In this document: positions 24,090-32,859 of the stretch, one piece after another
How positions within the stretch are numbered: position 1 is the stretch's first letter
Layout: every line of letters starts with the position of its first letter
Source of the DNA: Actinacidiphila alni
GTDB lineage: Bacteria > Actinomycetota > Actinomycetes > Streptomycetales > Streptomycetaceae
Assembly: GCF_900112845.1 (NCBI RefSeq)
Contig: NZ_FONG01000013.1
Span: 124,001 to 188,000, forward strand
Length of the DNA: 64,000 bases
Direction of reading: 5' to 3'
Notes under the pieces: generated by a model
What the model was told of the DNA's origin: nothing
Seen by the model: the letters and a program-made list of their open reading frames with translations, nothing else
Databases searched by the model: none
Translations under genes and position numbers: made by a program

Positions 24090-25085
24090 TCAGCCCTTGA
24101 CCGCGCCGACCATGACCCCCTTCGAGAAGTGCCGCTGCAGGAAGGGGTAGACCAGGAGGATCGGCACCAGGCTGATCACGAGGATCGCCATCTGCAGCGA
24201 CTGCTGCGGCGGAGGCGTCGTGCCGAGCGAGCTGATGTTGTCGGCGCCCAGCGGCGCGTTGTTCACCACGTAGGTGCGCAGCACCAGTTGGAGCGGCCAC
24301 TTGGCGGTGTCGTTGATGTAGAGCATCGCGGTGAAGAAGCTGTTCCAGAAGCCGACGGCGTAGAAGAGCCCGACGACCGCGAGCACCGGCTTGGACAGCG
24401 GCAGCACGATCCGGGTCAGCACCCGGAATTCGCCCGCTCCGTCGATCCGCGCCGAGTCCAGGACGTCCTGCGGCAGGTCCATGAAGAACGACCGCACGAC
24501 GATGACGTTGAAGCCGTTGATCATGACCGGCACGATCAGCGACCAGTAGCTGTTGAGCAGCCCCAGCTCCTTGACCACCAGATAGTTGGGGATGATCCCG
24601 GGGCTGAACATCAGGGTGAACAGCACCATCAGCAGCAGCGGTTTGGACGCGAAGGAGCCGGGACGCGACAGCGCGTACGCCAGCAGCGTCGTACAGGCGA
24701 GCGCCAGGAAGGTGCCGACGAGGGTGATGCCGAGCGAGACGAACAGCGCCCGGGTCACCACGCCGCCCGACAGCACGGCCCGGTAGGCGCCGACGGTCGG
24801 ATGGCTCGGCCACAGTACGAAGCCGCCGGCATTGCTGACCTGGTCCTTGTCGGCCAGCGAGGTGGCGACCACCGCGATGAACGGCACCAGGACGACCGCG
24901 CAGCACAGCAGCAGCACCAGGCCCTTGAGCGCCCGTACCGGAAGTGACGCGCTGCCGGCCCCGGGGCCCGCGGTGGCCTTGCCGCGCCTGCCCGGCGGCG
25001 GCCCCGCGGGCGATCTGCGGCCCGCAGCCCGGGTGATCGGGCTGCGGCGTTGGGGCGTCCGGCGCCCGGTGACAGCGGTGCTCAC
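24090..25085 (-). CDS. ABC permease, LplC/YtcP type
   Basis: The 331-residue permease has a long basic Pro/Gly-rich N-terminal tail (about residues 1-45), then about six membrane segments. The EAA-loop region is LDSARIDGAGEFRVLTRIVLP. The ending QRHFSKGVMVGAVKG is characteristic of LplC-like CUT1 permeases. GTG 25085 overlaps the preceding permease stop (GTGA). LplB/LplC systems in Gram-positive bacteria often import uronic-acid-containing or larger plant oligosaccharides. No ATPase gene accompanies it. Confidence 0.92.
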   Translation of the reverse strand: MSTAVTGRRTPQRRSPITRAAGRRSPAGPPPGRRGKATAGPGAGSASLPVRALKGLVLLLCCAVVLVPFIAVVATSLADKDQVSNAGGFVLWPSHPTVGAYRAVLSGGVVTRALFVSLGITLVGTFLALACTTLLAYALSRPGSFASKPLLLMVLFTLMFSPGIIPNYLVVKELGLLNSYWSLIVPVMINGFNVIVVRSFFMDLPQDVLDSARIDGAGEFRVLTRIVLPLSKPVLAVVGLFYAVGFWNSFFTAMLYINDTAKWPLQLVLRTYVVNNAPLGADNISSLGTTPPPQQSLQMAILVISLVPILLVYPFLQRHFSKGVMVGAVKG

Positions 25086-26053
25086 GACTCGTACACCCCG
25101 CGCTCTCCGAAGATATGGGCGACCTTGTTGGCGCCCAGGACCAGTCCGACGCTGACCAGGCCCTTGACCAGTCCGACCGCGGCCGACACGCCCCATTCGC
25201 CGTTGATGACACCGTGGTTGTAGACGTAGGTGTCCAGCACCTCGGAGGCGTTGGTGCCCACCGGCGCCTGCTGGAGCAGGATCTGCTCGAAGCCGATGTT
25301 CAGCGAGTCGCCGAGCTTGAGGATGAACAGCAGCACGATGACGCTCTTGATGCCGGGCAGTGTCACGTGCCACAGCTGCCGCAGTCGGCTCGCGCCGTCG
25401 ACGGCGGCGGCCTCGTACAGGCTCAGGTCGATCCGGGACAGCGCGGCGAGGAAGAGGATCGTGCCCCAGCCGGCGTCCTTCCAGATCACCTGCGAGGTGA
25501 TCAGCACCTTGAACAGGCCCGGATCGCCGATGATGTGGATGCCGCCGGAGCCGTGCTGCACGAGCCAGGTGTTGAGCATCCCCGCGTTGCCCAGCATCGA
25601 CTGGAACAGCGCGACCACGATCACCCACGACATGAAGTGCGGCAGGTACAGGATCGACTGCACCACCCGCTTGATCCGCTCCGACAGCAGCGAATTGAGC
25701 AGCAGCGCGACGGCGATCGGCACCGGGAAGACGAAGACCACCTGGGCGAGCGAGACGATCAGGGTGTTCTTCAGCGCCGTCATGAACTCCGGGTCACCGT
25801 TGAAGATGACGTCGAAGTTGGACCAGCCCACCCATGGCGACCCCGAGATGCCCAGATACGGCTGGTAGTCCTTGAACGCGATGACATTGCCGAGCAGCGG
25901 CAGATAGTAGAACAGCAGGACCACCGCGACACCGGGCGCCGCGAGCAGCAGCAGGAAGCGGTCCCGGCGCATGCGCTCGGCCCAGCCGGTGCCGTCACCG
26001 CGCGGCCGGCCGGCCCGGCGCCACCGGGTCCGCCGCGTCGCCTCGACAGCCAT
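25082..26053 (-). CDS. ABC permease, LplB/YteP type
   Basis: The 323-residue permease has a basic N-terminus, then LLLLAAPGVAVVLLFYYLPLLG and IAFKDYQPYLGISGSPWVG, a hallmark of LplB-type permeases. The EAA loop is YEAAAVDGASRLRQLWHVTLP. ATG 26053 is preceded by a strong GGAGGAGAG; an upstream in-frame ATG would add residues unlike the family. It pairs with the overlapping LplC-type permease. Confidence 0.92.
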   Translation of the reverse strand: MAVEATRRTRWRRAGRPRGDGTGWAERMRRDRFLLLLAAPGVAVVLLFYYLPLLGNVIAFKDYQPYLGISGSPWVGWSNFDVIFNGDPEFMTALKNTLIVSLAQVVFVFPVPIAVALLLNSLLSERIKRVVQSILYLPHFMSWVIVVALFQSMLGNAGMLNTWLVQHGSGGIHIIGDPGLFKVLITSQVIWKDAGWGTILFLAALSRIDLSLYEAAAVDGASRLRQLWHVTLPGIKSVIVLLFILKLGDSLNIGFEQILLQQAPVGTNASEVLDTYVYNHGVINGEWGVSAAVGLVKGLVSVGLVLGANKVAHIFGERGVYES

Positions 26054-26141
26054 CTCTCCTCCAGGGTGTACGGGTATGTGCGTGGGTCGTGCCGTACGGT
26101 CCCGCACCGCACGCGGCCGTGCGGGACCGGACGCGGGCGGG

Positions 26142-27764
26142 TCAGGCCGTGGACCGCGAGTATTCGGCGGCCATCTTGTCCCCGCCCGTCGACCGCCACT
26201 GCTTGACCACGTCGTCCCAGTGGGACAGCGGCTGCCGGCCGAAGGCGATGTCGAGCTGCGCGTCGTCGGTGATCTTCTTGAGCTGCGAGCCCTTGCGGCT
26301 GTTGGTGTCCGAGTAGCGGCCCACCGCCGGGTTGGGGAGCAGACCGGCGGTCACCCGGGTGTGCCAGGCGTGCTGGGTGGTGACCGTCGCCTTCTGACCG
26401 GGGCCGAGGATGGTCGGCGCGTCGGTGATGTACTGCACGTCCACCAGCTCCCGCGAACCCTTCGCGGTGAGCGTCGGCATGCCGTCCTTCCAGGTGAAGT
26501 CGGTGCCCTCGACGCCGAACTTGCGGTAGAGGTGCTCCTGGGTGCCGATCGGCGCGCACAGCCAGTTGAGCAGATTCACCAGCGCCCGGGTCTTCTTCTC
26601 GCCCAGGCCCTTGCGGATCACGGTCAGGCCCTGGCTGCCGGTGCCGCCGAAGTGCCGGGCGTCACCGCCGCCGTCGTGCTTGGGCTCGACCATCGCGGTC
26701 ACCTTGTCGTAGCCGATCTGCTGGCCGAAGATGTCCCAGGCCGCGTAGCCGTCGCTGGTCATCACCGTCCTGCCGCTGGTGAAGTATTCGCGCAGCGGCG
26801 TGAACTGGGCCGTCGCGGACGCCGCGTCCGGGTGGAACAGGCCCTGCTTGACCATGTCCCGCACCATGCCGAGCGCCTGCTTGGTCCGCTCGTCGGCCCA
26901 GGTGCTGGTGAAGGTGCCGGTGCTGTTGTCCCAGACGTTGGGCGCGCCGAGCATCATCTGCAGGTGCGTGACCATGCCCCACACGTCCGCGAACGCCCAG
27001 CGGCTCTTCTTGGGATCGGTGACGTCCTTCATCAGCTGGAGGAATTCCTGGTAGCTCTTCGGCTCCGGATTCGCGCCCAGTTGCTGGATGAGGTCGACGC
27101 GGGCGAACAGCGGGTTGGAGGGCAGCGCGCGCGGCTGCGGCACCGCGTAGATCGTCCCGTTGGCGACCGCCGTCTTCCACGATGCGGTAGGGATGTTCGC
27201 CAGATACGGGAACTCCTTGGCCGCGTCCCCCGACAGATACGGTCCGAGGTCCGCGAAGAGCCGCGACATCACCTGCGGCTGGTCCGGGGTGGGCACGGGG
27301 AAGCCCGCGATGTCGGGCAGGTCGCCGCCGGCGATCAGCGTCTGGAATTTGGTCGGGTAGTCGCCGCCGGTCGCCAGGGTGATCTTCAGATCCGCGCCCG
27401 CGCCCTTGTTGAGCCGCTGCCAGAAGGCGTTGTTCCCGGGCTTGGGCGGGACCGCGCTGTAGGTCGGATAAATGATGCTGACCTCGTCCAGACCTTCGAG
27501 CGGCGGCGTCGGGAAGGCGGGCTTGGGGTTGCGCGGGTAGCTGAAATAGCCGGGCATGGAGCCCTGCGGACTGGCCGGCAGGTCCGGGCGCACCGCGGTG
27601 ACCGGCGCGTACGTGGGCAGTTCGGCCTTGGCGTCGCTCGCCGAGGTGTCCTTCGTCGCGCTGCTGGTGGAGCACGACGAGAGCAGCGGTACGGCCGCGC
27701 CCGCGGCCACCGCGGAACCGGCGGCCAGGAACGTGCGGCGGGAGGGACCAGTCTGGGATGCCAT
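26142..27764 (-). CDS. ABC importer binding lipoprotein, LipO type
   Basis: The 540-residue protein has a Tat signal (SRRTFLAAG) and lipobox (LLSSC), then a large LipO-like solute-binding fold. YPRNPKPAFPTPPLEGLDEV and NNAFWQRLNKGAGADLKITL lie near the start and FGRQPLSHWDDVVKQWRSTGG at the end. It is longer than the 431-residue binder of the first importer, as usual for partners of LplB/LplC permeases. It follows the FAD oxidoreductase gene by 38 bp and precedes the permeases by 88 bp, in one operon. Ligand is unknown; the neighbours suggest a beta-galactosyl or pectic oligosaccharide. Confidence 0.92.
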   Translation of the reverse strand: MASQTGPSRRTFLAAGSAVAAGAAVPLLSSCSTSSATKDTSASDAKAELPTYAPVTAVRPDLPASPQGSMPGYFSYPRNPKPAFPTPPLEGLDEVSIIYPTYSAVPPKPGNNAFWQRLNKGAGADLKITLATGGDYPTKFQTLIAGGDLPDIAGFPVPTPDQPQVMSRLFADLGPYLSGDAAKEFPYLANIPTASWKTAVANGTIYAVPQPRALPSNPLFARVDLIQQLGANPEPKSYQEFLQLMKDVTDPKKSRWAFADVWGMVTHLQMMLGAPNVWDNSTGTFTSTWADERTKQALGMVRDMVKQGLFHPDAASATAQFTPLREYFTSGRTVMTSDGYAAWDIFGQQIGYDKVTAMVEPKHDGGGDARHFGGTGSQGLTVIRKGLGEKKTRALVNLLNWLCAPIGTQEHLYRKFGVEGTDFTWKDGMPTLTAKGSRELVDVQYITDAPTILGPGQKATVTTQHAWHTRVTAGLLPNPAVGRYSDTNSRKGSQLKKITDDAQLDIAFGRQPLSHWDDVVKQWRSTGGDKMAAEYSRSTA

Positions 27765-27802
27765 GGCGGCGGGCCTTCCGTGCGGGTGGTGGGACGGGCG
27801 CG

Positions 27803-29428
27803 TCATCTGTGCGCCGTACGGATGTGTTCGGGCCAGCCGAGCTGGAAGCCCAGCGTCCCGGTGAGCAGCTGCTGGAAGTCGGCGAGCAGCGCGGGGTCGT
27901 TGCGGACCTTGCGCGGCGTGGCGCCGGTGTTCAGGCAGTGCGCGGCGAGCGCTCCGGCCGCCTCGCCGACGTTCCACTCCACCGGGTGCAGCCGGTAGCA
28001 GCCGTTGGTGATGTGGGTGGTGCCGATGTTCTTGTTGGCGGGCAGCAGATTCTCCACGCGCCGCGGTATCAGCGCGCCGAGCGGGATCTGGAACGGGTGG
28101 TCGGCGATGTCGATGTAGGTGCGCGGGCCGTCCTCGTCACCGGTGCTGGGGTGCAGATCGATCCGGTACGAGCCGACCCCGACGGAGTCCGGGTAGACCT
28201 CGGAACCCGCGGGCAGCCCCGCCAGCGCCCTGGCCTCCACGCCGACGTGCTGTTCGAGCACGGTCAGCTCGGCCAGGACGCGGCGCGACTCGCGGATGTA
28301 CGGCCGCATCGCGAGGCCGTCGTCGGTGCCGAGCACGTCGCCGCGCAGCCGCAGCCCCGGATAACCGGTGCCGCCGTCCAGCCGCGGCGCCTCGGTCTGC
28401 ATCCAGTACAGGAACGACAGGCTCTGCTGCCGGGCCGCCGCCAGATGACGCGCCCTGGTCGGCTCGTCCACGCCGAGCAGCGGGCCCGCCATGTAGTCGA
28501 TCTGCGGCCAGTTGACCATCGTGATGTCGCTGGCGTAGCGGCCCGGCGCGTAGTGCGCCGCGGAGAAGATCCGGCGGAAGTTCCACCGGTCGGCGGTGAC
28601 ATGGCCGCGCGGCGAGTCGGGGTGCTCGAAGATCGCCTCGCGGCGCGGGGCGAGGGTCTGCGGAATCACGTCCTGCCAGGACAGCAGCTTGGCGGGCCAG
28701 AAGTCCGGCCGGTAGTCGCGCCAGAAGGCGTAGTCGGCCGGGCGGTCCACGGTGAAGTCGCCGTCGGGGTGGTAGTCGACGGCGAAGCACCAGGTGAACG
28801 CCTGCTGGTCCAGCGGTCTTGCCGGGCCGTCCACCGCGTGCGGCTCACCGGTGTCGTCCCGGCTCTCGGCGCCGATGACGTGCTCGACACCGGCGAGTTC
28901 CAGCAGATCGCCCAGTTCGGTCGCGTCCAGGACGTACGGCGCGGTGACGGTGACCTCCTCACCGCTGAGCCGGGAACGCAGCGTGACCGCGGTGATCTGG
29001 TCGCCCTCGGTCTCGGCCGCGACCGGCTCGTGCTCCAGCAGCACGGTCAGCTGCGTGTCGGCCTGGTACGGAGCCAGCAGCTCCCCGATCGCGATGACGC
29101 CGACCCGGGGCTCGTGGCAGATCGGACTGACCCCGCCGCCGCCCGGATTGAGCAGCGGGGCGGCCCTGGCGTCCGCGTTGAGGTCGTAGGTGCGCCGGTA
29201 GTAGTCACGGATGTTGTTGCGCAGCCGCCGGTAGTTGCGGGTGGCGCCCTGCGTCTCGATCCACGGGTGCTCGTCCGGTGGTACGGCCTGCGAGGTCATC
29301 TGGCCACCGAGCCACGCGGACTCCTCGGTCAGTACGACGCGACGTCCCAGCTGGGCGGCGGCGAGGGCGGCGGCAGCGCCGCCGAGACCGCCGCCGACCA
29401 CCAGGACATCCGTCTCCTGCACCGTCAT
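27803..29428 (-). CDS. FAD-dependent oxidoreductase (FAD_oxidored family)
   Basis: The 541-residue protein opens with a dinucleotide-binding motif (VLVVGGGLGGAAAALAAAQLG), then TEESAWLGGQMTSQAVPPDEHP, typical of the Pfam FAD_oxidored (PF12831) family found in polysaccharide-utilisation loci. The FAD C-terminal motif lies in LLPANKNIGTTHITNGCYRLHP. There is no signal peptide. The reaction is unknown; family members are suspected to oxidise sugars or remove unusual modifications. ATG 29428 is chosen behind GGAAAGG; the open frame upstream would cross the LacI operators. It is the first gene of the operon and divergent from lacI. Confidence 0.88.
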   Translation of the reverse strand: MTVQETDVLVVGGGLGGAAAALAAAQLGRRVVLTEESAWLGGQMTSQAVPPDEHPWIETQGATRNYRRLRNNIRDYYRRTYDLNADARAAPLLNPGGGGVSPICHEPRVGVIAIGELLAPYQADTQLTVLLEHEPVAAETEGDQITAVTLRSRLSGEEVTVTAPYVLDATELGDLLELAGVEHVIGAESRDDTGEPHAVDGPARPLDQQAFTWCFAVDYHPDGDFTVDRPADYAFWRDYRPDFWPAKLLSWQDVIPQTLAPRREAIFEHPDSPRGHVTADRWNFRRIFSAAHYAPGRYASDITMVNWPQIDYMAGPLLGVDEPTRARHLAAARQQSLSFLYWMQTEAPRLDGGTGYPGLRLRGDVLGTDDGLAMRPYIRESRRVLAELTVLEQHVGVEARALAGLPAGSEVYPDSVGVGSYRIDLHPSTGDEDGPRTYIDIADHPFQIPLGALIPRRVENLLPANKNIGTTHITNGCYRLHPVEWNVGEAAGALAAHCLNTGATPRKVRNDPALLADFQQLLTGTLGFQLGWPEHIRTAHR

Positions 29429-29564
29429 GGGGAACCTTTCCGCCGGGGGACTCCGGCCGCCGCCGCCCGCTCCCGCAGGCATGCGCCGGCCCGTCCGCAG
29501 AACACAACGTGTGGGGGTGACGCGCCTGCGGGGACGCCTGTGGGCGGCGTGTGTTTCGCAGTGA

Positions 29565-29576
29565 TAAAGCGCATCA
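29565..29576. promoter_or_regulatory. LacI-type operator 1
   Basis: TAAAGCGCATCA is a near-palindrome with the central GCGC typical of LacI-family sites. It lies 137 bp before the FAD oxidoreductase start and 105 bp before the LacI start. On the minus strand it overlaps a plausible -10 (TTATCA) set 17 nt from TTAACC. Eleven bases (ATAAAGCGCAT) recur before the GH3 gene at 38.65 kb. Confidence 0.65.
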
Positions 29577-29578
29577 AC

Positions 29579-29590
29579 CAATGCGGTTAA
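29579..29590. promoter_or_regulatory. LacI-type operator 2
   Basis: CAATGCGGTTAA, two bases after operator 1, resembles the reverse complement of the same site (TAATGCGCTTTA as seen at 38653). It gives a tandem arrangement between the divergent genes. It is weaker than operator 1. Confidence 0.45.
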
Positions 29591-29680
29591 CTTAGGGCGG
29601 TTACGCTAAGGTGTCAACGGAGTGGACCGCGGAGATTCCGGCTCTCGGACGACGCTCACGGACACAGATCGGGGGCGGGC

Positions 29681-30766
29681 ATGACCAAGGCCAAGCGCAC
29701 GGGCGGCTCCACCGGGCGTCGCAAGATCACCCAGGCCGACGTGGCCCGGCACGCCGGAGTGTCGACGGGCATCGTCTCCTCCGTCATCAACGGCAGGGAC
29801 TACGGCTCGATCCGGGTCAGCGACGCCACCCGCGACCGGGTGCGGCAGTCCGTACGGGAGCTGGGCTACGTGCCCAACATCGCGGCCCGCAATCTGGCCC
29901 GCGGCAGCAACCGGCTGGTCGGGGTCTTCACCTACCAGCCGATCTTCCCGCTGGAGAGCCGCGACTTCTACTACGAATTCCTCATCGGCATCGAGGAGGA
30001 GGCCGAGCGGGCGGGCTACAACCTGCTGCTGGTCACCGGCTCCAAGGACGAGCACCAGGAACGGTCGATCTTCGCCGGCGGCCTCAACAGCCTCCAGCTC
30101 GCCGACGGTTCGGTCCTCATCGGGGTCAACGAGTCGGCGGGCGAACTGGCCAGGCTCACCGACGAGGCGTACCCCTTCGTCTTCGTCGGCCACCGCGAGA
30201 TTCCCGGCATCGACCTCTCGTACGTCGCCGCCGACTACTTCGGCGGCACCTCGGCGATCGTCACCGGGCTCGCCGGGCGCGGGCACCGGCGGATCGCCCT
30301 GGTCCAGAGCGCCCAGGGGTTCGAGGGCATCCCCGGGCGCCGCGCCGGATTCCGCGCCGCCCGCACCGCGCTCGGGCTCAGCTCCGAGGAAGCGCCCGTC
30401 ATCACGCTCGGCGCGCCCGCGGGGGACATCGAGACCGACGAGGTGGCCGCTGATGTGCCGGCGCTCCTCGCGCGGATCGCGCGCCAGGGGATCACCGCTC
30501 TGATCGTCGAGGTCAGCACCGACGCCGCCGAGATCCGGCAGGCCGCCGTCGCCTCGGGACTCGATGTGCCCGGGGACCTGGCGCTCGTCGGGCTCAGCGG
30601 GACGCCCGAGCAGCCGCAGGTCTCCGACCTGGCGGAGATCCACATCCCGCGGCGCGAGATGGGACAGGAGGCGGTGCGCCTGCTGCTCCGGCTGCTCGCG
30701 GAACCGGAGTCGGCGCCGCTGCGTTCCACGCTGGACTGCGGACTCCGTCCGGGGGTCACTCTCTGA
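29681..30766 (+). CDS. LacI-family repressor
   Basis: The 361-residue protein has a LacI HTH at about residues 16-65 (ITQADVARHAGVSTGIVSSVING) with hinge helix PNIAARNLARGSNRLVG. The periplasmic-binding-like effector domain runs to the C-terminus (FLIGIEEEAERAGYNLLLV, AGRGHRRIALVQ). Family members release their operators on binding a sugar. It is divergent from the FAD oxidoreductase operon and two operator-like sites lie between them, so it is the likely local regulator. A matching site upstream of the GH3-CE7 pair extends the proposed regulon. Its 3' end overlaps the convergent MerR gene by 11 bp. Confidence 0.92.
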   Translation: MTKAKRTGGSTGRRKITQADVARHAGVSTGIVSSVINGRDYGSIRVSDATRDRVRQSVRELGYVPNIAARNLARGSNRLVGVFTYQPIFPLESRDFYYEFLIGIEEEAERAGYNLLLVTGSKDEHQERSIFAGGLNSLQLADGSVLIGVNESAGELARLTDEAYPFVFVGHREIPGIDLSYVAADYFGGTSAIVTGLAGRGHRRIALVQSAQGFEGIPGRRAGFRAARTALGLSSEEAPVITLGAPAGDIETDEVAADVPALLARIARQGITALIVEVSTDAAEIRQAAVASGLDVPGDLALVGLSGTPEQPQVSDLAEIHIPRREMGQEAVRLLLRLLAEPESAPLRSTLDCGLRPGVTL

Positions 30767-31793
30767 CGGCGCCGCGCGGGCCGTCTGGTCGGTCCGCGTC
30801 GCGGAGCCGGCGAAGATACGTGGCGGTCAGCGCGACCGCACGGTCCTCGTCGTGCGACAGCTCCACGAGGGCGTGTGCCGCCGTCGGCCCCGGAATGTCG
30901 GCCAGCGCCTGGGTCAGCCGCCCGCGTGCGGGTGCCCCGGTCGTGTCGTCCGCGAGGCGGTCGACGAGCACCGTCGCGATCCGGTCCGCCGCCGCGGTGT
31001 CGCCCGCCAGTACGCTCAGGGCGTCGGCCGCGTCGGTGTCGTTCCTGCCCACCACGATCATGTCGATGAGCGCGGGGAGCGCATCGGCCGCACCCCGCGT
31101 GCCGAGTGCCAGGGCCGCTTGGCCACGGACCACGGGGTCGGGGCTCGCGAGGGCGTCCCGCAGCAGTGCGGTTCCCCCCTCGCCGGGCAGTTCGGCCAGG
31201 GCCCGGACGGCACGCTCCCGCACCGCCGCCTCGGGTGAGCCGAGGCCCTCGGCCAGCAGTGCCAGGGGATCGTCGTCGGATCGCGCCAACGCCCACCGCA
31301 GGGCGCCCGCGACATGGGGATCCGACTCACTCAGTACCGCCTCGACCAGGGCGTCCACCGGCACCGGAACGCCGCCGCCCGCGGAGAGGACCGCGCGCTG
31401 GCGCGTCCCTGCGCTCTTCGACCCCAGCGCCCGCAGCAGGGCGACGACCTGGAGCACGTCCTCCCAGTCGGCGGGGTCGGCGGCCTCGATCCGCCGGAGC
31501 TTGGTGAGCAGTTCGGTCTCGGCCGCGATACGGTCGCGTGTCTCACGGACGAGGTCGGCGACGAGCGCCGAGGGCGCGAACGCGGGATCGTCGAGCGCGC
31601 GCCCGATCGCACGCAGCGACAGGCCCAGCGACCGCAGGCTCTCGATGTGGAAGATCCGCCGGATGTCCTGCGCGGAATACTCCCGGTAGCCGGAGCCCGT
31701 ACGGCCGGACGGCCGTACGAGGCCCAGCGATTCGTAGTGCCGGAGCATGCGGGCACTGACCCCGGACCGTGCGGCCACCTCACCGATCAACAC
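30756..31793 (-). CDS. MerR-family regulator fused to HEAT repeats
   Basis: The 345-residue protein has an N-terminal MerR winged HTH (LIGEVAARSGVSARMLRHYE, SGYREYSAQDIRRIFHIESL) and a coiled linker to about residue 120. The C-terminal two thirds consist of HEAT-like alpha repeats (ESDPHVAGALRWALA, DALASPDPVVRGQAALALG). This is unusual because MerR proteins normally carry short effector domains. GTG 31793 begins 4 bp after the stop of the upstream HEAT gene, showing an operon. A MerR-type operator precedes that operon. The effector is unknown. Confidence 0.88.
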   Translation of the reverse strand: MLIGEVAARSGVSARMLRHYESLGLVRPSGRTGSGYREYSAQDIRRIFHIESLRSLGLSLRAIGRALDDPAFAPSALVADLVRETRDRIAAETELLTKLRRIEAADPADWEDVLQVVALLRALGSKSAGTRQRAVLSAGGGVPVPVDALVEAVLSESDPHVAGALRWALARSDDDPLALLAEGLGSPEAAVRERAVRALAELPGEGGTALLRDALASPDPVVRGQAALALGTRGAADALPALIDMIVVGRNDTDAADALSVLAGDTAAADRIATVLVDRLADDTTGAPARGRLTQALADIPGPTAAHALVELSHDEDRAVALTATYLRRLRDADRPDGPRGAVRE

Positions 31794-31797
31794 AGGC

Positions 31798-32463
31798 TCA
31801 ATCGTCCGCCGTGGGGGCTCCGGCGAGTGCGACGACGCGCTTGGCCTCCTCGATCGCCGACGCGAATCCGGCGTCGGGGTCCCGCAGCAGCCGCTGTACG
31901 GCGAGAGCGTGCACGCGTACGTCAGGACGCGCGGCTGACGCGGCGGCACGCAGGGCCGGGACCGCCGCGTCGCCGAGCGCGGCCAGGGCCTGGCCGAGGC
32001 TCAGCCGCGTCTCGTGCTCGCCGCGCCCGAGTTGCGTCGCCAGGAGCCCGGCCAGGGCTCGCTCCTCGCCCTCCGGGACGAGCACGACCGCGGTCCGCCA
32101 GGCGCTGCGCGCCACCTCGTCGTCGGGGTCCGACAGCAGGGCCCGGGTGATCGCCGGCCATGCCTGGCGGTCGCCGATCTTGGAGAGCGTGTGCAGCGCC
32201 TGGCTGCGCGCCTGCGCCCGGTCCGAGCGGAGTTCGCGGATCAGCCGCGGGACCGTCAGGGACGCCGGGTGGCGGGTGAGGGCCCAGGTCAGCATGTCGC
32301 GCACGAAGAAGTCGGTTTCTGTCGCGCAGCGTTCGACCAGCTTGTCGATGAAGGGCGGCTCGGGCGCCGTGCCGATCGCGAGGGCGGCTTGCAGCCGGGC
32401 TTGTGGGCGGGTGTCCTCCAAGGCTCGGAGTGCCTTGGCCGTGTCGGCTTTCGTCGTGGTCAT
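31798..32463 (-). CDS. HEAT-repeat protein
   Basis: The 221-residue protein consists almost wholly of HEAT-like helical repeats of about 31-35 residues (LEDTRPQARLQAALAIG, LRSDRAQARSQALHTLSK, LLSDPDDEVARSAWRT). It has no signal or membrane segment. ATG 32463 follows GGAGGTGG. It is the first gene of a two-gene operon with the MerR-HEAT regulator and shares that protein's repeat type. The two may bind each other through their repeats; this is inference. Confidence 0.88.
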   Translation of the reverse strand: MTTTKADTAKALRALEDTRPQARLQAALAIGTAPEPPFIDKLVERCATETDFFVRDMLTWALTRHPASLTVPRLIRELRSDRAQARSQALHTLSKIGDRQAWPAITRALLSDPDDEVARSAWRTAVVLVPEGEERALAGLLATQLGRGEHETRLSLGQALAALGDAAVPALRAAASAARPDVRVHALAVQRLLRDPDAGFASAIEEAKRVVALAGAPTADD

Positions 32464-32492
32464 CGGGACCACCTCCTCGGCCGCCACCCAAA

Positions 32493-32516
32493 ACCTTGCC
32501 ACCCTGTCAAGGTCAA
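32493..32516 (-). promoter_or_regulatory. MerR-type operator/promoter of the HEAT-MerR operon
   Basis: The inverted repeat ACCTTG-N9-CAAGGT (32493-32513) overlaps a TTGACC -35 on the minus strand. Dyads of this kind between widely spaced -35 and -10 boxes are the standard MerR-family operator. It sits 30 bp upstream of the HEAT gene start and implies autoregulation. Confidence 0.7.
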
Positions 32517-32558
32517 CCCCCGGCCCCGCCCATACCCGCGCGCACGGAGGACGGTCCC

Positions 32559-32740
32559 CTCCTGCGGAGCGCGGTGCGTGATCCCCTGTCGGGGGGTGCG
32601 CGATCTCCTGCGGAGTGCGGTGCGCGATCCCCTGGCCGGGGGTGGCTGATGTCTCCTGCGGAGTGCGGTTTCCCCTCCGGGGGCAGGTGGCTGAGGTCTC
32701 CTGCGGAGTGCGGTGAGTCAGGTCTTTTAGGGGCGCGGGG
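32559..32740. repeat. Four ~46-bp tandem repeats
   Basis: The core CTCCTGCGGAG recurs at 32559, 32605, 32653 and 32698 (spacing 46, 48, 45 bp), each followed by (C/T)GCGGT. The core is itself a small dyad (CTCC-TGC-GGAG). The units are too similar and too short to be a CRISPR array. Confidence 0.85.
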
Positions 32741-32857
32741 AACTGCGCGGCCCGCCCCCACCGGCCGGTGGGGGCACAACAAACAGCGTCTGCCCCGCTG
32801 GGGGCGGTTTTTTGTCCGAAGGCCCGCTGCGGCTGGGCGCGCAGTTCCCCGCGCCCC
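32730..32857. repeat. 20-bp perfect inverted repeat pair enclosing a palindrome
   Basis: GGGGCGCGGGGAACTGCGCG (32730-32749) is exactly complementary to 32838-32857. Between the arms lie a perfect 22-bp palindrome (32754-32775) and a terminator-like hairpin. The whole could fold into a branched structure or represent two copies of a mobile intergenic repeat in opposite orientation. Confidence 0.85.
32792..32813 (+). terminator. Terminator-like hairpin with T run
   Basis: GCCCC-GCTG-GGGGC (32792-32805) is followed by GG and six Ts (32808-32813), a rare T run in this DNA. On the plus strand it would act as a rho-independent terminator, but no plus-strand gene ends just before it. Confidence 0.5.
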
Positions 32858-32859
32858 TA

